Positions 1 to 7,575 of a DNA stretch of 11,291 nucleotides are shown piece by piece. This DNA comes from DASSKA01 sp035690905 (GTDB lineage: Bacteria; Actinomycetota; Actinomycetes; Propionibacteriales; Nocardioidaceae). A model generated the notes under the pieces. The model did no database searches and was not told where the DNA came from. It was given only the letters and a program-made list of their open reading frames with translations. Every line of letters starts with the position of its first letter. The stretch's first letter is position 1. The position numbers and the translations under genes are program-made. The stretch lies in NCBI GenBank assembly GCA_035690905.1, contig DASSKA010000079.1, forward strand, positions 1 through 11,291. Reading direction: 5' to 3'.

Positions 1-1126
1 GGAGCGGCTCAGCGAGGTGGTTGGCCACCTCGAGGATGCGGCGGTCGGAGCGTCGGCTCACGGTGAGGGGGTAGGACCGCACGGGCGGCTCACCAGGGCC
101 GGCGGGGAAGGTGTCGGCGAAGTGGAGGATGTTGGACACCGAGGCGCCCCGCCACCCGTAGATCGCCTGGTTGGGGTCGCCGACCGCCGTCACCGCGTGC
201 CCGCGACCGGTCTCCTCGGACTCGCCGGAGAACAGCCGGCTGAGCATCCGGGCCTGCGCCACCGAGGTGTCCTGGTATTCGTCGAGCAGCACGATGCGGT
301 ACTTCGCCCGCTCGGCCGCGCCGACCTCCGGGCGCTCGGTGGCCAGCCTGGCTCCGAGCTCGATCTGGTCGGAGAAGTCCATCAGCCCGAGCTCGTGCTT
401 GAGCCGCCGGTAGGCCTCCACCAGCCCGAGCAGCTCCTCGCGGCGGCCGAACGTGTGCAACACCTTGCGGATCTCGTCGGCCTTGGTCTTGTAGGTCTCC
501 AGAGCCAGTGCGTCGGAGAACCGGGGGAGCTCACGCTCCTGGAACCGGCGCACGTCGTCCGGCGTGACCAGGTGCTCGGTCATCGCACTGTCCAGCCCGA
601 GCAGGTAGCCGATCACCGTCGGCGGGTGGTCGCTGAGCAGCTCGACGTGCCCGGTGTAGCGGGCCACCGCCCGGGCGGCGAGCTGGTAACGCGACGCGTC
701 GGTGATCACCCTGGTGTCCGGCTCATGGCCGATGCGCAGGCCCTCCTCCGCCAGCAGGTTCGCCGCGAACGCGTTGTAGGTGGCGACGGTCGGCTCCTCG
801 GGCTCCTCCTCGTGCGGCTCCCGCGGCCCGCCGCGGCGCGGGAGCAGCCCGGCGTCACGCAGTGCCGACCGGATCCGGGTGGCCAGCTCGCCGGCGGCCT
901 TGTTGGTGAACGTCAGGCCGAGCACTTCGTCGGTGCGGACCTGGCCGGTTGCCACCAGCCAGACCACGCGGGCTGCCATCACGGTGGTCTTGCCCGAGCC
1001 GGCACCGGCGACCACCACCTGGGGTTCGAGCGGCGCGGTGATCGCCGCGAACTGCTGGTCGCTGAACGCGAAGTCCGCGCCCATCAGATGGCGCAGCGAC
1101 TCGGGCGTGTCCAGCCGGCGGGTCAC
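1..1126 (-). CDS. adnB: AdnB, ATP-dependent helicase-nuclease subunit (N-terminal 375 codons; runs off the left edge)
   Basis: This is the start of the second subunit of the AdnAB helicase-nuclease, which resects DNA double-strand breaks in actinobacteria. The visible part is the SF1A (UvrD/RecB-like) motor. It shows a Q motif (FSDQQ, residues 21-25), Walker A GAGSGKTT (41-48, Lys46), motif Ia TFTNKAA (72-78), the DExx box LLDEYQDT (Asp282-Glu283) and motif III GDPNQAIYGWRGA (316-328), so the ATPase looks active. In mycobacterial AdnAB the AdnB motor is the leading one. The family is about 1,100 aa, so the rest of the motor and the RecB-type nuclease lie outside the window. The GTG start at 1126 overlaps the adnA TGA by four bases (GTGA), so translation is probably coupled and the subunits made in equal amounts. 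Identification rests on motifs plus position directly after adnA; certainty is high. Confidence 0.93.
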   Translation of the reverse strand, partial: MTRRLDTPESLRHLMGADFAFSDQQFAAITAPLEPQVVVAGAGSGKTTVMAARVVWLVATGQVRTDEVLGLTFTNKAAGELATRIRSALRDAGLLPRRGGPREPHEEEPEEPTVATYNAFAANLLAEEGLRIGHEPDTRVITDASRYQLAARAVARYTGHVELLSDHPPTVIGYLLGLDSAMTEHLVTPDDVRRFQERELPRFSDALALETYKTKADEIRKVLHTFGRREELLGLVEAYRRLKHELGLMDFSDQIELGARLATERPEVGAAERAKYRIVLLDEYQDTSVAQARMLSRLFSGESEETGRGHAVTAVGDPNQAIYGWRGASVSNILHFADTFPAGPGEPPVRSYPLTVSRRSDRRILEVANHLAEPL

Positions 1127-4100
1127 GACAGCACCGTTCCCGCGCCCTTGACCGGGCAGATGGCCTGGAACCCGCAGTGGTCGCAGTGCTTGCCGGGGGT
1201 GGCCACGAACGCCTCCTCACGCACCACGGACGCGGCCTGCATCAGCTGCCGCTGTATCTCGGTGTTGCCGTCCTTGCCCGGCTGCTGCGGCGCCTGGCCC
1301 TGCACCTTTGCGGTGCCCGCCTTCTGCTTGCGCAGCTGCACGAGCTCTGCTCCGCCGGCCCGCACGGGTCGGCCGAGCAGGCTGTCGGCCGCCCCGTGGT
1401 CGACGGCGTGCTGGTAGAGGCCGAGCTGCGGGTTGGCCGGCAGCTCCTTGTCCGGTGGCGGGTACTTGGACGTCTTCAGGTCGACCACCACGACCCGGCC
1501 GTCCTCGTCGAGCTCGAGCCGGTCGGCGTACCCGTTCAGCCGGACCTGCTGGCCGTCCGGCAGTGCCACGTCGGCGGACAGGTGCTGCTCGGTGGCGACC
1601 ACCGTGCGGGCACCTGGCCGGCCGTGCCAGTCCAGGAACCGCCGGAGCGCTGCCTCGATCTCTGCGCGTTCCTTCGCGCGCGACCACGGCGTGCGGAACG
1701 GGATCTGCGGCCAGACCCGGTCGACGTGCGCCATCAGGTCGCCGAGCAGGTCCTCGCTGCCGGCGAGCTCGCCCTTGGCCACTCGGTCGGCGAGTGCGTG
1801 CACCAGCTGGCCGAAGGCCTGGGAGGCGCTCGCGGGCAGCTGCCCGCCCGCCTCCCGCTCCAGGAACCACTTGACCGGACAGGCGAGCAGCCCCTCGAGC
1901 GCGCTCGCGGACAGCGTCAGCGGCTGGTCGGGCGGCCGCAGCGGCAGGCCGGCCAGGCTGCGGCCGCGCAGCCCCCACCAGTGGGCCGGGTCCGCGTGCG
2001 GGGCGACCGGCCCGTCCGGACCGCCCTCGGTAGCCAGCCGGGCCAGGCGGCGGGCGGCCGCGTCCCGGAGGGCGCCCGGAACGTCCGGGTCGGAGACGGT
2101 GCGTCGCAGCTCGGCGACCAGACCGGCCAGGGACAGCGGCCGGGCCGGGCGGCCCTGCACGTGCCGGCGGGGCACCGGCGCCTGACCCTCCTCCCCGCCG
2201 GGTCCGAGCTCGTCGAGGAACCGGGACGACTGCTCGCCGTCCTCCTCGACGGCGTGCACCGCGGTCACCAGCAGCCGCTGCCGGGCGCGGGTGCAGGCCA
2301 CGTAGAACAGCCGGCGTTCCTCGGCGAGCAGCGTCTTGGTCGTGGTCGGCGGCAGCATGCCGTCCCGCCCGATCCGGTCGGCGTGCAGCAGGGTGGCGCG
2401 GCGTCGCAGGTCCGGCCACAGCTCCTCCTGGACGTGCATGACCACCACGAACCGCCACTCCAGGCCCTTGGAGCGGTGCGCGGTGAGCAGCCGGACCGCG
2501 TCCCCGCGGACTCCCCGCTCCGCCAGCGTGTCGGCCGGGATCCGCTGCGCCCGCAGCGAGGACAGGAACGAGGCGACGCTGGTGTGCCCGCGCTGCTCCT
2601 CGGCTCTCGCGGCGACCTCGAACAGAGCGCACACCGCGTCGAGGTCCCGGTGCGCGAGCCGCGCGCCCGGTCCCCCGGCCTCGGCCGCGCGTCGCAGCCG
2701 ACGGGGCCACTCGGTGCCGGACCAGAGCAGCCAGAGCACCTCCTCCGCGGTGCCGCCGGCGTCGAGGGCGGCTCTGGCCGAGGACAGCAGCCCGCCGAGC
2801 GCGGCAACCTTGACGGCGGGCTGGCCGGCGACCCCGCGGAGCAGGCCAGGCCGCAGCAGCGCCTCACGCAGCAGCTCCGGCGAGGGGCGCGGAGCGCCGC
2901 CGGCACGATCGGCGGCACGCTTCTCCGCGGAGCGCAGCACGCGGGCGAGGGAGCGCACCTCGGTGGCGTCCAGGCCGCCGAGCGGGGACACCAGGAGGGA
3001 CTCGGCCCTGGTGGAATCGACGTAGTCGAGGTGACCGGCGTCGTCGTTGTCGAGGTTCACCGCCGCCCGCAGCGCGTCCAGCAGCGGCAGCACCACCGGC
3101 TCCTCCACGAGCGGGATGTCGTCTCCCGCCACCTCCACCGGCACACCGGCCGCGCCGAGGGAGCGGCGCAGCGCCGGGATGGAGCGCCGCCCGGACCGCA
3201 CCAGCACCGCCATCTGCGACCACGGCACCCCTTCCTCCAGGTGCGCCCGGCGCAGCCGGTCGGCGACGTGCTCGGTCTCGGCGCGGTCGGTGTCGAACGT
3301 GCACACCTCGACCTCCCCGTCGCCGTACCCGTTCTCCGCGGGCACCGGCTCGCGGAACGCGCGGAACGTCTCCGCGTCGATCGCCCCGGTGGCGGGCAGC
3401 GAGGCCGCCACCGCGCGGGAGGCGGCGAGCAGCCTCGGGCCGAACCTGCGGGTGCTGCGCAGCGCCCGCACGTCGGCGGGGGATCCGTCCGCGCGGCGGA
3501 ACCGGTCGGGGAAGTCGAGGATGCCGCGCACCTCGGCCCCGCGGAAGCCGTAGATCGACTGGTCGGGGTCGCCCACCACCACCAGGTCGCGGCCGTCGCC
3601 GGCGAGCGCCTGCAGCAGCCGGACCTGGCTGGGGTCGGTGTCCTGGTACTCGTCGACGGCGACGTAGGCGAATCGGTCCCGCAGCCGCCTGCGCACCTCC
3701 GGACGTTCGGCCAGCTGCACCGCCCGGTAGACGATCTCCGGGTAGTCGAGGGCGCTGTGGTCGTCGAGGATGACGTGGTACTGCTGCATGAACCGGGCCG
3801 CGGCGACCAGCTCGGGCAAGCCGGCCTCCTCGGCCATCGCCTTGAGGTCGACGGGGTCCAGACCCTTCTCCCGGGCCCTGGCCAGCACCGCCTGCACCTC
3901 GCGGGCGAAGCCGCGGGTGCGCAGCGCGGCGCCGAGCGAGGACGGCCAGAGCCGGTCTTCCTCGACCCGGTTGCCCTCGAGCATCTGCTGGAGCACCACG
4001 TCCTGCTCCGGGGCCGACAGCAGCCGCAGCGGGGCGGAGTACACCTCGGCCGGAGCGTGCTGCCGCACCAGCCCGTAGGCGAAGGAGTGGAACGTGCTGC

Positions 4101-4383
4101 TGAGCGTGGTCGCCAGCGTCAGGCCGAGGCGGGCGGTGACCCGGTCGCGCAGCTGCTCGGCGGCCTTCCGGCTGAACGTCAGTGCCAGCACCGACTCGGC
4201 GGGCACCCCGGACTCCAGCCGGGCCACGATCGCCTCGACCAGTGTGGTGGTCTTGCCGGTGCCGGGCCCGGCCAGCACGAGCAGCGGCCCGCCGCGATGG
4301 TCGACCACGGCGCGCTGGTGGGCGTCGAGGGGCGTCGGGGCGGCGGCTCCCCGGGTGGGCCGCTCGAGGAGGTACGTCGTCAC
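1123..4383 (-). CDS. adnA: AdnA, ATP-dependent helicase-nuclease subunit, full length (1,086 aa)
   Basis: First subunit of the AdnAB break-resection motor-nuclease. The N-terminal UvrD-like motor has a Q motif (Gln23), Walker A AGPGTGKTT (38-46, Lys44), motif Ia LTFSRKAA (68-75), DExx box VDEYQDTD (Asp244-Glu245), motif III GDPDQSIYGFRGA (271-283), motif V TAHRSKGLEW (634-643) and motif VI YVACTRAR (around 697). The C-terminal RecB-family nuclease has GYADR (Asp954) and VVDLKT (Asp968, Lys970), the usual metal-binding pair and lysine. Cys835 in LLACPVKW plus Cys1067, Cys1070 and Cys1076 (C-x2-C-x5-C at the C-terminus) match the 4Fe-4S 'iron staple' arrangement of AddB-type nucleases; cluster binding is inferred. 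Length fits mycobacterial AdnA (about 1,050 aa). The GTG at 4383 is chosen because it gives a GTGA overlap with the upstream gene and the first conserved motif follows about 20 residues later. No Shine-Dalgarno is evident, which suggests coupled reinitiation. Confidence 0.95.
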   Translation of the reverse strand: MTTYLLERPTRGAAAPTPLDAHQRAVVDHRGGPLLVLAGPGTGKTTTLVEAIVARLESGVPAESVLALTFSRKAAEQLRDRVTARLGLTLATTLSSTFHSFAYGLVRQHAPAEVYSAPLRLLSAPEQDVVLQQMLEGNRVEEDRLWPSSLGAALRTRGFAREVQAVLARAREKGLDPVDLKAMAEEAGLPELVAAARFMQQYHVILDDHSALDYPEIVYRAVQLAERPEVRRRLRDRFAYVAVDEYQDTDPSQVRLLQALAGDGRDLVVVGDPDQSIYGFRGAEVRGILDFPDRFRRADGSPADVRALRSTRRFGPRLLAASRAVAASLPATGAIDAETFRAFREPVPAENGYGDGEVEVCTFDTDRAETEHVADRLRRAHLEEGVPWSQMAVLVRSGRRSIPALRRSLGAAGVPVEVAGDDIPLVEEPVVLPLLDALRAAVNLDNDDAGHLDYVDSTRAESLLVSPLGGLDATEVRSLARVLRSAEKRAADRAGGAPRPSPELLREALLRPGLLRGVAGQPAVKVAALGGLLSSARAALDAGGTAEEVLWLLWSGTEWPRRLRRAAEAGGPGARLAHRDLDAVCALFEVAARAEEQRGHTSVASFLSSLRAQRIPADTLAERGVRGDAVRLLTAHRSKGLEWRFVVVMHVQEELWPDLRRRATLLHADRIGRDGMLPPTTTKTLLAEERRLFYVACTRARQRLLVTAVHAVEEDGEQSSRFLDELGPGGEEGQAPVPRRHVQGRPARPLSLAGLVAELRRTVSDPDVPGALRDAAARRLARLATEGGPDGPVAPHADPAHWWGLRGRSLAGLPLRPPDQPLTLSASALEGLLACPVKWFLEREAGGQLPASASQAFGQLVHALADRVAKGELAGSEDLLGDLMAHVDRVWPQIPFRTPWSRAKERAEIEAALRRFLDWHGRPGARTVVATEQHLSADVALPDGQQVRLNGYADRLELDEDGRVVVVDLKTSKYPPPDKELPANPQLGLYQHAVDHGAADSLLGRPVRAGGAELVQLRKQKAGTAKVQGQAPQQPGKDGNTEIQRQLMQAASVVREEAFVATPGKHCDHCGFQAICPVKGAGTVLS

Positions 4384-4727
4384 GGGCGCATCAGACCAGA
4401 CGGCGCCGACAGTGCGTCGCTGTCCGGGGGCCACCACATCGCCTGTTCCAGGTCGACGCGCTCGGTGCCGCGCAGCGGGGTGCCTTCCCCCCGGTGGTGC
4501 GCCAGCGCCTCGCCGTCGTGGCACAGCGGCAGCCCGCCGTCGGCGCGGACCACCCGCCACCAGGGGACCGGCCCGCCGTACGTCGACATCACCCGGCCGA
4601 CCTGCCGCGGTCCGCCGACCCCGACCGCCGCGGCCAGCGCGCCATAGGTGGTGGCCCGGCCGGGTGGGATCTGCTCGACGAGGCAGAGCACCGCCTCGAC
4701 GTACTCCTCGGGATCCATGCGTGCCAC
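4380..4727 (-). CDS. Alkyltransferase-like (ATL) protein, MGMT family without the acceptor cysteine
   Basis: A 115-aa single-domain protein with the C-terminal DNA-binding fold of O6-alkylguanine-DNA alkyltransferases. IPPGRATTYGALA (20-32) matches the start of the helix-turn-helix with the base-flipping tyrosine (Tyr28). GPRQVGRVMS (39-48) carries the 'arginine finger' (Arg41). The active-site PCHRV of true transferases reads PWWRVV (55-60), so Trp56 replaces the alkyl-accepting cysteine. Known ATL proteins carry PWHR, bind O6-alkylguanine without repairing it and hand the lesion to nucleotide excision repair; that role is inferred here. The additional His-to-Trp change (Trp57) departs from PWHR. 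The gene starts nine bases after the upstream stop and its TGA overlaps the adnA GTG by four bases. The start may be GTG 4727 or ATG 4718 (three residues shorter); neither has a clear ribosome binding site. A mycobacterial homologue sits close to adnAB (Rv3204, from memory). Confidence 0.88.
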   Translation of the reverse strand: MARMDPEEYVEAVLCLVEQIPPGRATTYGALAAAVGVGGPRQVGRVMSTYGGPVPWWRVVRADGGLPLCHDGEALAHHRGEGTPLRGTERVDLEQAMWWPPDSDALSAPSGLMRP

Positions 4728-4736
4728 GCGGACACG

Positions 4737-5288
4737 TTACCGGCGCGCGACCAGCAGCCGGGTCAACCTGAGCGTCCAGGCCAGCGTCACCAGCAGCGCC
4801 AGGCCGGTGGCCCAGCCGCTGGTCGAGCCCAGCCCGGATGGCGAGAACCGGACCAGCGCCCAGGTGGCCGCGGTGCCGGCGGCCACCGCGGCTGCCCGCC
4901 GCCCCCACCGGAGCAGCAGGAGCCGGTCCAGCACCAGCGACGGCGGCCCGTAGGAGGCCAGCGTGCAGCCCAGGTGCACGCCGAGCAGGGCAATCGCCGC
5001 ACCCAGCACCCAGCCGGTGACCGCCGCCGGCGCGAACATCGCCCAGTGCACGCCGAGCAGCAGGACGAGCACCAGGCCCGCGCCGGAGTCCGGCAGGACC
5101 GCCACCAGCAGCGCCTGCGCCAGCGCGATGGCGAGGAACCACGGCTGCACCGTGCCGCCGGCCAGCCGCTCCAGCAGGAGTACGACGGACGCGCCGACCG
5201 GCGCCGATGACCGCAACAGCCACTGCTGGGCCGACAACCGGCTCAGCCCGTCGAGGAGGTCGAACCACCGGGCGGCCGTGCTGCTCAT
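4737..5288 (-). CDS. Polytopic membrane protein of the MoxR/DUF58 cluster (183 aa), function unknown
   Basis: I do not recognise a named domain. The protein is hydrophobic, with about five candidate transmembrane segments near residues 49-65, 70-87, 89-107, 132-146 and 158-173. A short amphipathic, probably cytoplasmic N-terminus comes first (WFDLLDGLSRLSAQQW, 8-23), and the C-terminus is Arg-rich (RLTRLLVARR). The ATG at 5288 is chosen over upstream starts because it overlaps the DUF58 stop as ATGA (5288-5285). A longer frame reaching 5438 would run through the DUF58 gene with low-complexity Ala/Arg/Pro sequence and is rejected. Small membrane proteins of this kind follow DUF58 genes in other actinobacterial MoxR clusters (compare Rv3162c, from memory). 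A supporting or scaffold role for the MoxR-DUF58 machinery at the membrane is therefore a reasonable guess, but only that. Confidence 0.82.
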   Translation of the reverse strand: MSSTAARWFDLLDGLSRLSAQQWLLRSSAPVGASVVLLLERLAGGTVQPWFLAIALAQALLVAVLPDSGAGLVLVLLLGVHWAMFAPAAVTGWVLGAAIALLGVHLGCTLASYGPPSLVLDRLLLLRWGRRAAAVAAGTAATWALVRFSPSGLGSTSGWATGLALLVTLAWTLRLTRLLVARR

Positions 5289-6589
5289 CGGCGCACCAGC
5301 CTCGGCAGCGCCGCCTGCCGGCCAAGCCGGCGCAGCACGTCGTCGAGCGTGCCGGGGCCACGCCAGCGCACCACCGGGATGCCAGCGGCCTGCACCCCTT
5401 CGAGGAGCAGGTCGCGCTCCAGCATCCGGAGCCGCCACGCCACCTCGGCCCGCGGGTCGCCGGCGCCCACGACCAGGTCCGGCGCCACCGGGTCCACGAC
5501 AACCACGGTCAGCCCGCGACGGGCCAGCGTGACCGTCGCGGTCACCGCCCGGTCCGACAGCATCGGCGAGAACACGAACACCACGGTGCCGCCGGAGACA
5601 CCGAAGTGCAGGCGACCCGGGTCCAGCCGCCTGCCCTCGCCGGGCACCACCAGGGCAAGGCTCTCCAGCAGCCGGCGCAGATGGCGGGTACCGGCACTGA
5701 CGGGCACCGAGCTCGCCCCGCGTCCCAGCACCCGCAGGCCCACCCGGTCTCCCCGGCGCAGGTAGTGCTCGGCGACCGCTCCCGCAGCCCGCACCGACAC
5801 GTCGAGCGTGCTGGCCGGCCCGTCCAGGCCTCCCGGCTCACCGAGCTCGGCGGCCGCGTCGAGGAGCAGCAGGATGCCGGCGTCCTCCTCGGCGACCGTG
5901 GTGGTGACGTGCAGCGTGCCGGTGCGCAGCGAGACCCGCCACTGCACCCGATGCAGCCGGTCGCCCGCGGCGAACGGCCGGATGCTCGCGAGCTCGGTGC
6001 CTTCCCCTGGTCTGCGTGCGGGGTTGGTGCCGACCAGTCCGATCGGGTGCGGGGCCGGCGCGTGCGCGTCGAAGGCACCCGGCACCGGAAGCGTGGTCAG
6101 GGTCATCGCGTGCGGCGGCTCCAGCCGGCGGCGGAACGCCCCCCACGCGGAGGTGACCGCGACCAGCCCGTCCCCGACGCTGCGTCTCCCCCAGCGCCGG
6201 CTGGAGAGCGGCACGTCGAGGGTCAGCGTCTGCTGCGGCACGTCGACCGCCCGGTCCCGCACGCCGAGCGGCGGGTCGTAGGCGACCCACCGGTGCGGAG
6301 CCAGCGCGACCACGGCGTGCTCCACGTCCGAGGCGTCCCGGAACGTGGTCCGCACCGCGGTCCCCTCCCCCTCGCGGAGGCTGGTGTGCAGCAGCCGGGC
6401 CTGCACCTGCGGCACCGGGCCCGGCCGTCGTACGGCGGAGGCGACGGCCACCAGCAGCAACGGTGACGCGAGCACCAGCACGTCCGGCCGGCCGGCCAGG
6501 ACCGCGACCAGCACCAGCACCAGCGAACCCAGGCAGGCCCGCACGAACGCGTCGGTGGGGTGCCAGGACGGGCCGTCCTCGGGGGACAT
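5285..6589 (-). CDS. DUF58 domain-containing membrane protein, MoxR partner (434 aa)
   Basis: DUF58 proteins are the usual genetic partners of MoxR ATPases and are thought to act with them in assembling or activating membrane or secreted proteins. Two adjacent N-terminal transmembrane segments (about 18-33 and 36-53) form a hairpin, leaving a large soluble part. The DUF58 signature is clear at residues 195-226: GEGTELASIRPFAAGD followed by an arginine/tryptophan stretch and SLRTGTL, matching the family's G-x-G-x-E ... R-x-[YF]-x-x-GD ... W-x-x-S-x-R pattern. The following ILLLLDAAAELG (239-250) is where related proteins carry a von Willebrand A-like DxSxS metal site. Here it reads Asp244-Ala-Ala-Ala-Glu248, so a canonical MIDAS is not preserved. 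The ATG at 6589 shares one base with the moxR TGA (TGATG), and the stop overlaps the next gene by four bases. Confidence 0.92.
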   Translation of the reverse strand: MSPEDGPSWHPTDAFVRACLGSLVLVLVAVLAGRPDVLVLASPLLLVAVASAVRRPGPVPQVQARLLHTSLREGEGTAVRTTFRDASDVEHAVVALAPHRWVAYDPPLGVRDRAVDVPQQTLTLDVPLSSRRWGRRSVGDGLVAVTSAWGAFRRRLEPPHAMTLTTLPVPGAFDAHAPAPHPIGLVGTNPARRPGEGTELASIRPFAAGDRLHRVQWRVSLRTGTLHVTTTVAEEDAGILLLLDAAAELGEPGGLDGPASTLDVSVRAAGAVAEHYLRRGDRVGLRVLGRGASSVPVSAGTRHLRRLLESLALVVPGEGRRLDPGRLHFGVSGGTVVFVFSPMLSDRAVTATVTLARRGLTVVVVDPVAPDLVVGAGDPRAEVAWRLRMLERDLLLEGVQAAGIPVVRWRGPGTLDDVLRRLGRQAALPRLVRR

Positions 6590-7575
6590 CAGCGTGGCCC
6601 GGGCGGCTGCAGCTGCTCACGTGCCGCCGGCGTCTCCACCTCGGTGAGCACCCCTTCGATCACCGAGGCGCCGGTGACCTCGCTCATCCAGAGCTCGGGG
6701 CGCAGCGTCACCCGGTGCGCCAGGACTGCCGGTGCGACCGCCTTGACGTCCTCGGGCACCACGTAGTCGCGACCGTCGACGACCGCGTAGCTGCGCGCGG
6801 TGAGCATCAGCGCGAGCGCGCCACGCGGCGAGGATCCCATCAGCACGTGCGGATGGACCCGCGTCGCGGCGGCCAGCGCGACGCAGTACCTGCCCACGCT
6901 CTCCTCGACCTCGACGGTCTCCACCGCCCGTTGCATGGCCAGCAGCCCCGCTGCGTCGGTGACCGCCTCCAGCTCCTGCTCCTCCTGCCGCCGGCCCAGC
7001 CGCCGGGCCAGGACCTCCCACTCCTGCTGACGACTCGGGTACCCGAAGCTGACCCGCATCAGGAACCGGTCCAGCTGCGCCTCGGGCAGCGGGTAGGTGC
7101 CTTCGTACTCGACCGGGTTCGCGGTGGCCAGCACGTGGAACGGCGCGGGCAGCCGGAACGTGTGCCCCTCCACGGTGATCTGGCGTTCCTGCATCGCCTC
7201 CAGCAGCGCCGCCTGGGTCTTCGGCGGGGTGCGGTTGATCTCGTCGGCCAGCAGCAGACCCGTGAACAGCGGGCCGTGCCGGAAGTCGAACTCCCCGGCC
7301 TTCTGGTCGTAGACGAACGACCCGGTCAGGTCCGCGGGCAGCAGGTCCGGGGTGAACTGGGCGCGGGTGAACTCCAGGCCCAGCGTCTGCGCGAACGAAC
7401 GGGCCGCCAGGGTCTTGCCGAGCCCCGGGAAGTCCTCGATCAGCACGTGCCCGCCGGCTAGGACAGAGCTGAGCACCAGAGTCAGGGCGCTGCGCTTGCC
7501 GACCACCGCACGCTGCACCTCGTCGAGCACTTCGGCGGCGATCCGGGAGACGTCGGCAGGGGTCAGTGCGTTCAC
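6589..7575 (-). CDS. MoxR-family AAA+ ATPase (328 aa)
   Basis: A chaperone-like AAA+ ATPase of the MoxR group. Motifs appear in order: Walker A EDFPGLGKT (47-55, Lys54), Walker B LLLADEINR (107-115, Asp111-Glu112) running into the MoxR signature PPKTQAALLEAMQE (117-130), sensor 1 LATANP (149-154), the EAQLDRF segment (165-171) with the likely arginine finger, and an SPRG sensor-2 region in the C-terminal lid. Length and motif order are typical, so it should be catalytically active. The GTG start at 7575 overlaps the upstream TGA by four bases, with a short GAGGA-like ribosome binding sequence just before it; the stop shares one base with the DUF58 ATG. Because it sits with DUF4129 and DUF58 genes, it belongs to the MoxR-DUF58 operon type rather than the metabolic MoxR/CoxD types. 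Its client protein is not evident from the window. Confidence 0.96.
   Translation of the reverse strand: MNALTPADVSRIAAEVLDEVQRAVVGKRSALTLVLSSVLAGGHVLIEDFPGLGKTLAARSFAQTLGLEFTRAQFTPDLLPADLTGSFVYDQKAGEFDFRHGPLFTGLLLADEINRTPPKTQAALLEAMQERQITVEGHTFRLPAPFHVLATANPVEYEGTYPLPEAQLDRFLMRVSFGYPSRQQEWEVLARRLGRRQEEQELEAVTDAAGLLAMQRAVETVEVEESVGRYCVALAAATRVHPHVLMGSSPRGALALMLTARSYAVVDGRDYVVPEDVKAVAPAVLAHRVTLRPELWMSEVTGASVIEGVLTEVETPAAREQLQPPGPR

Noticed and set aside
1177..4647. A 1,156-codon open frame on the plus strand antisense to adnA, and other long plus-strand frames (17-1417, 5207-6466, 6463-7461).
   Set aside because: They are shadows produced by very high GC at third positions. Their sequences are low-complexity Arg/Gly/Pro/Ala/His, and the opposite strand encodes clear motif-bearing proteins.
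5289..5438. Longer N-terminus for the 183-aa membrane protein, starting at 5438.
   Set aside because: The added 50 residues are Ala/Arg/Pro-rich and lie inside the DUF58 coding region; the ATG at 5288 overlaps the DUF58 stop as the other genes do.
4384..5502. Extension of the adnA frame upstream to 5502 (1,459 codons).
   Set aside because: The extra part overlaps the ATL and membrane-protein genes in another frame and has no domain. The GTG at 4383 with a GTGA overlap explains the start.
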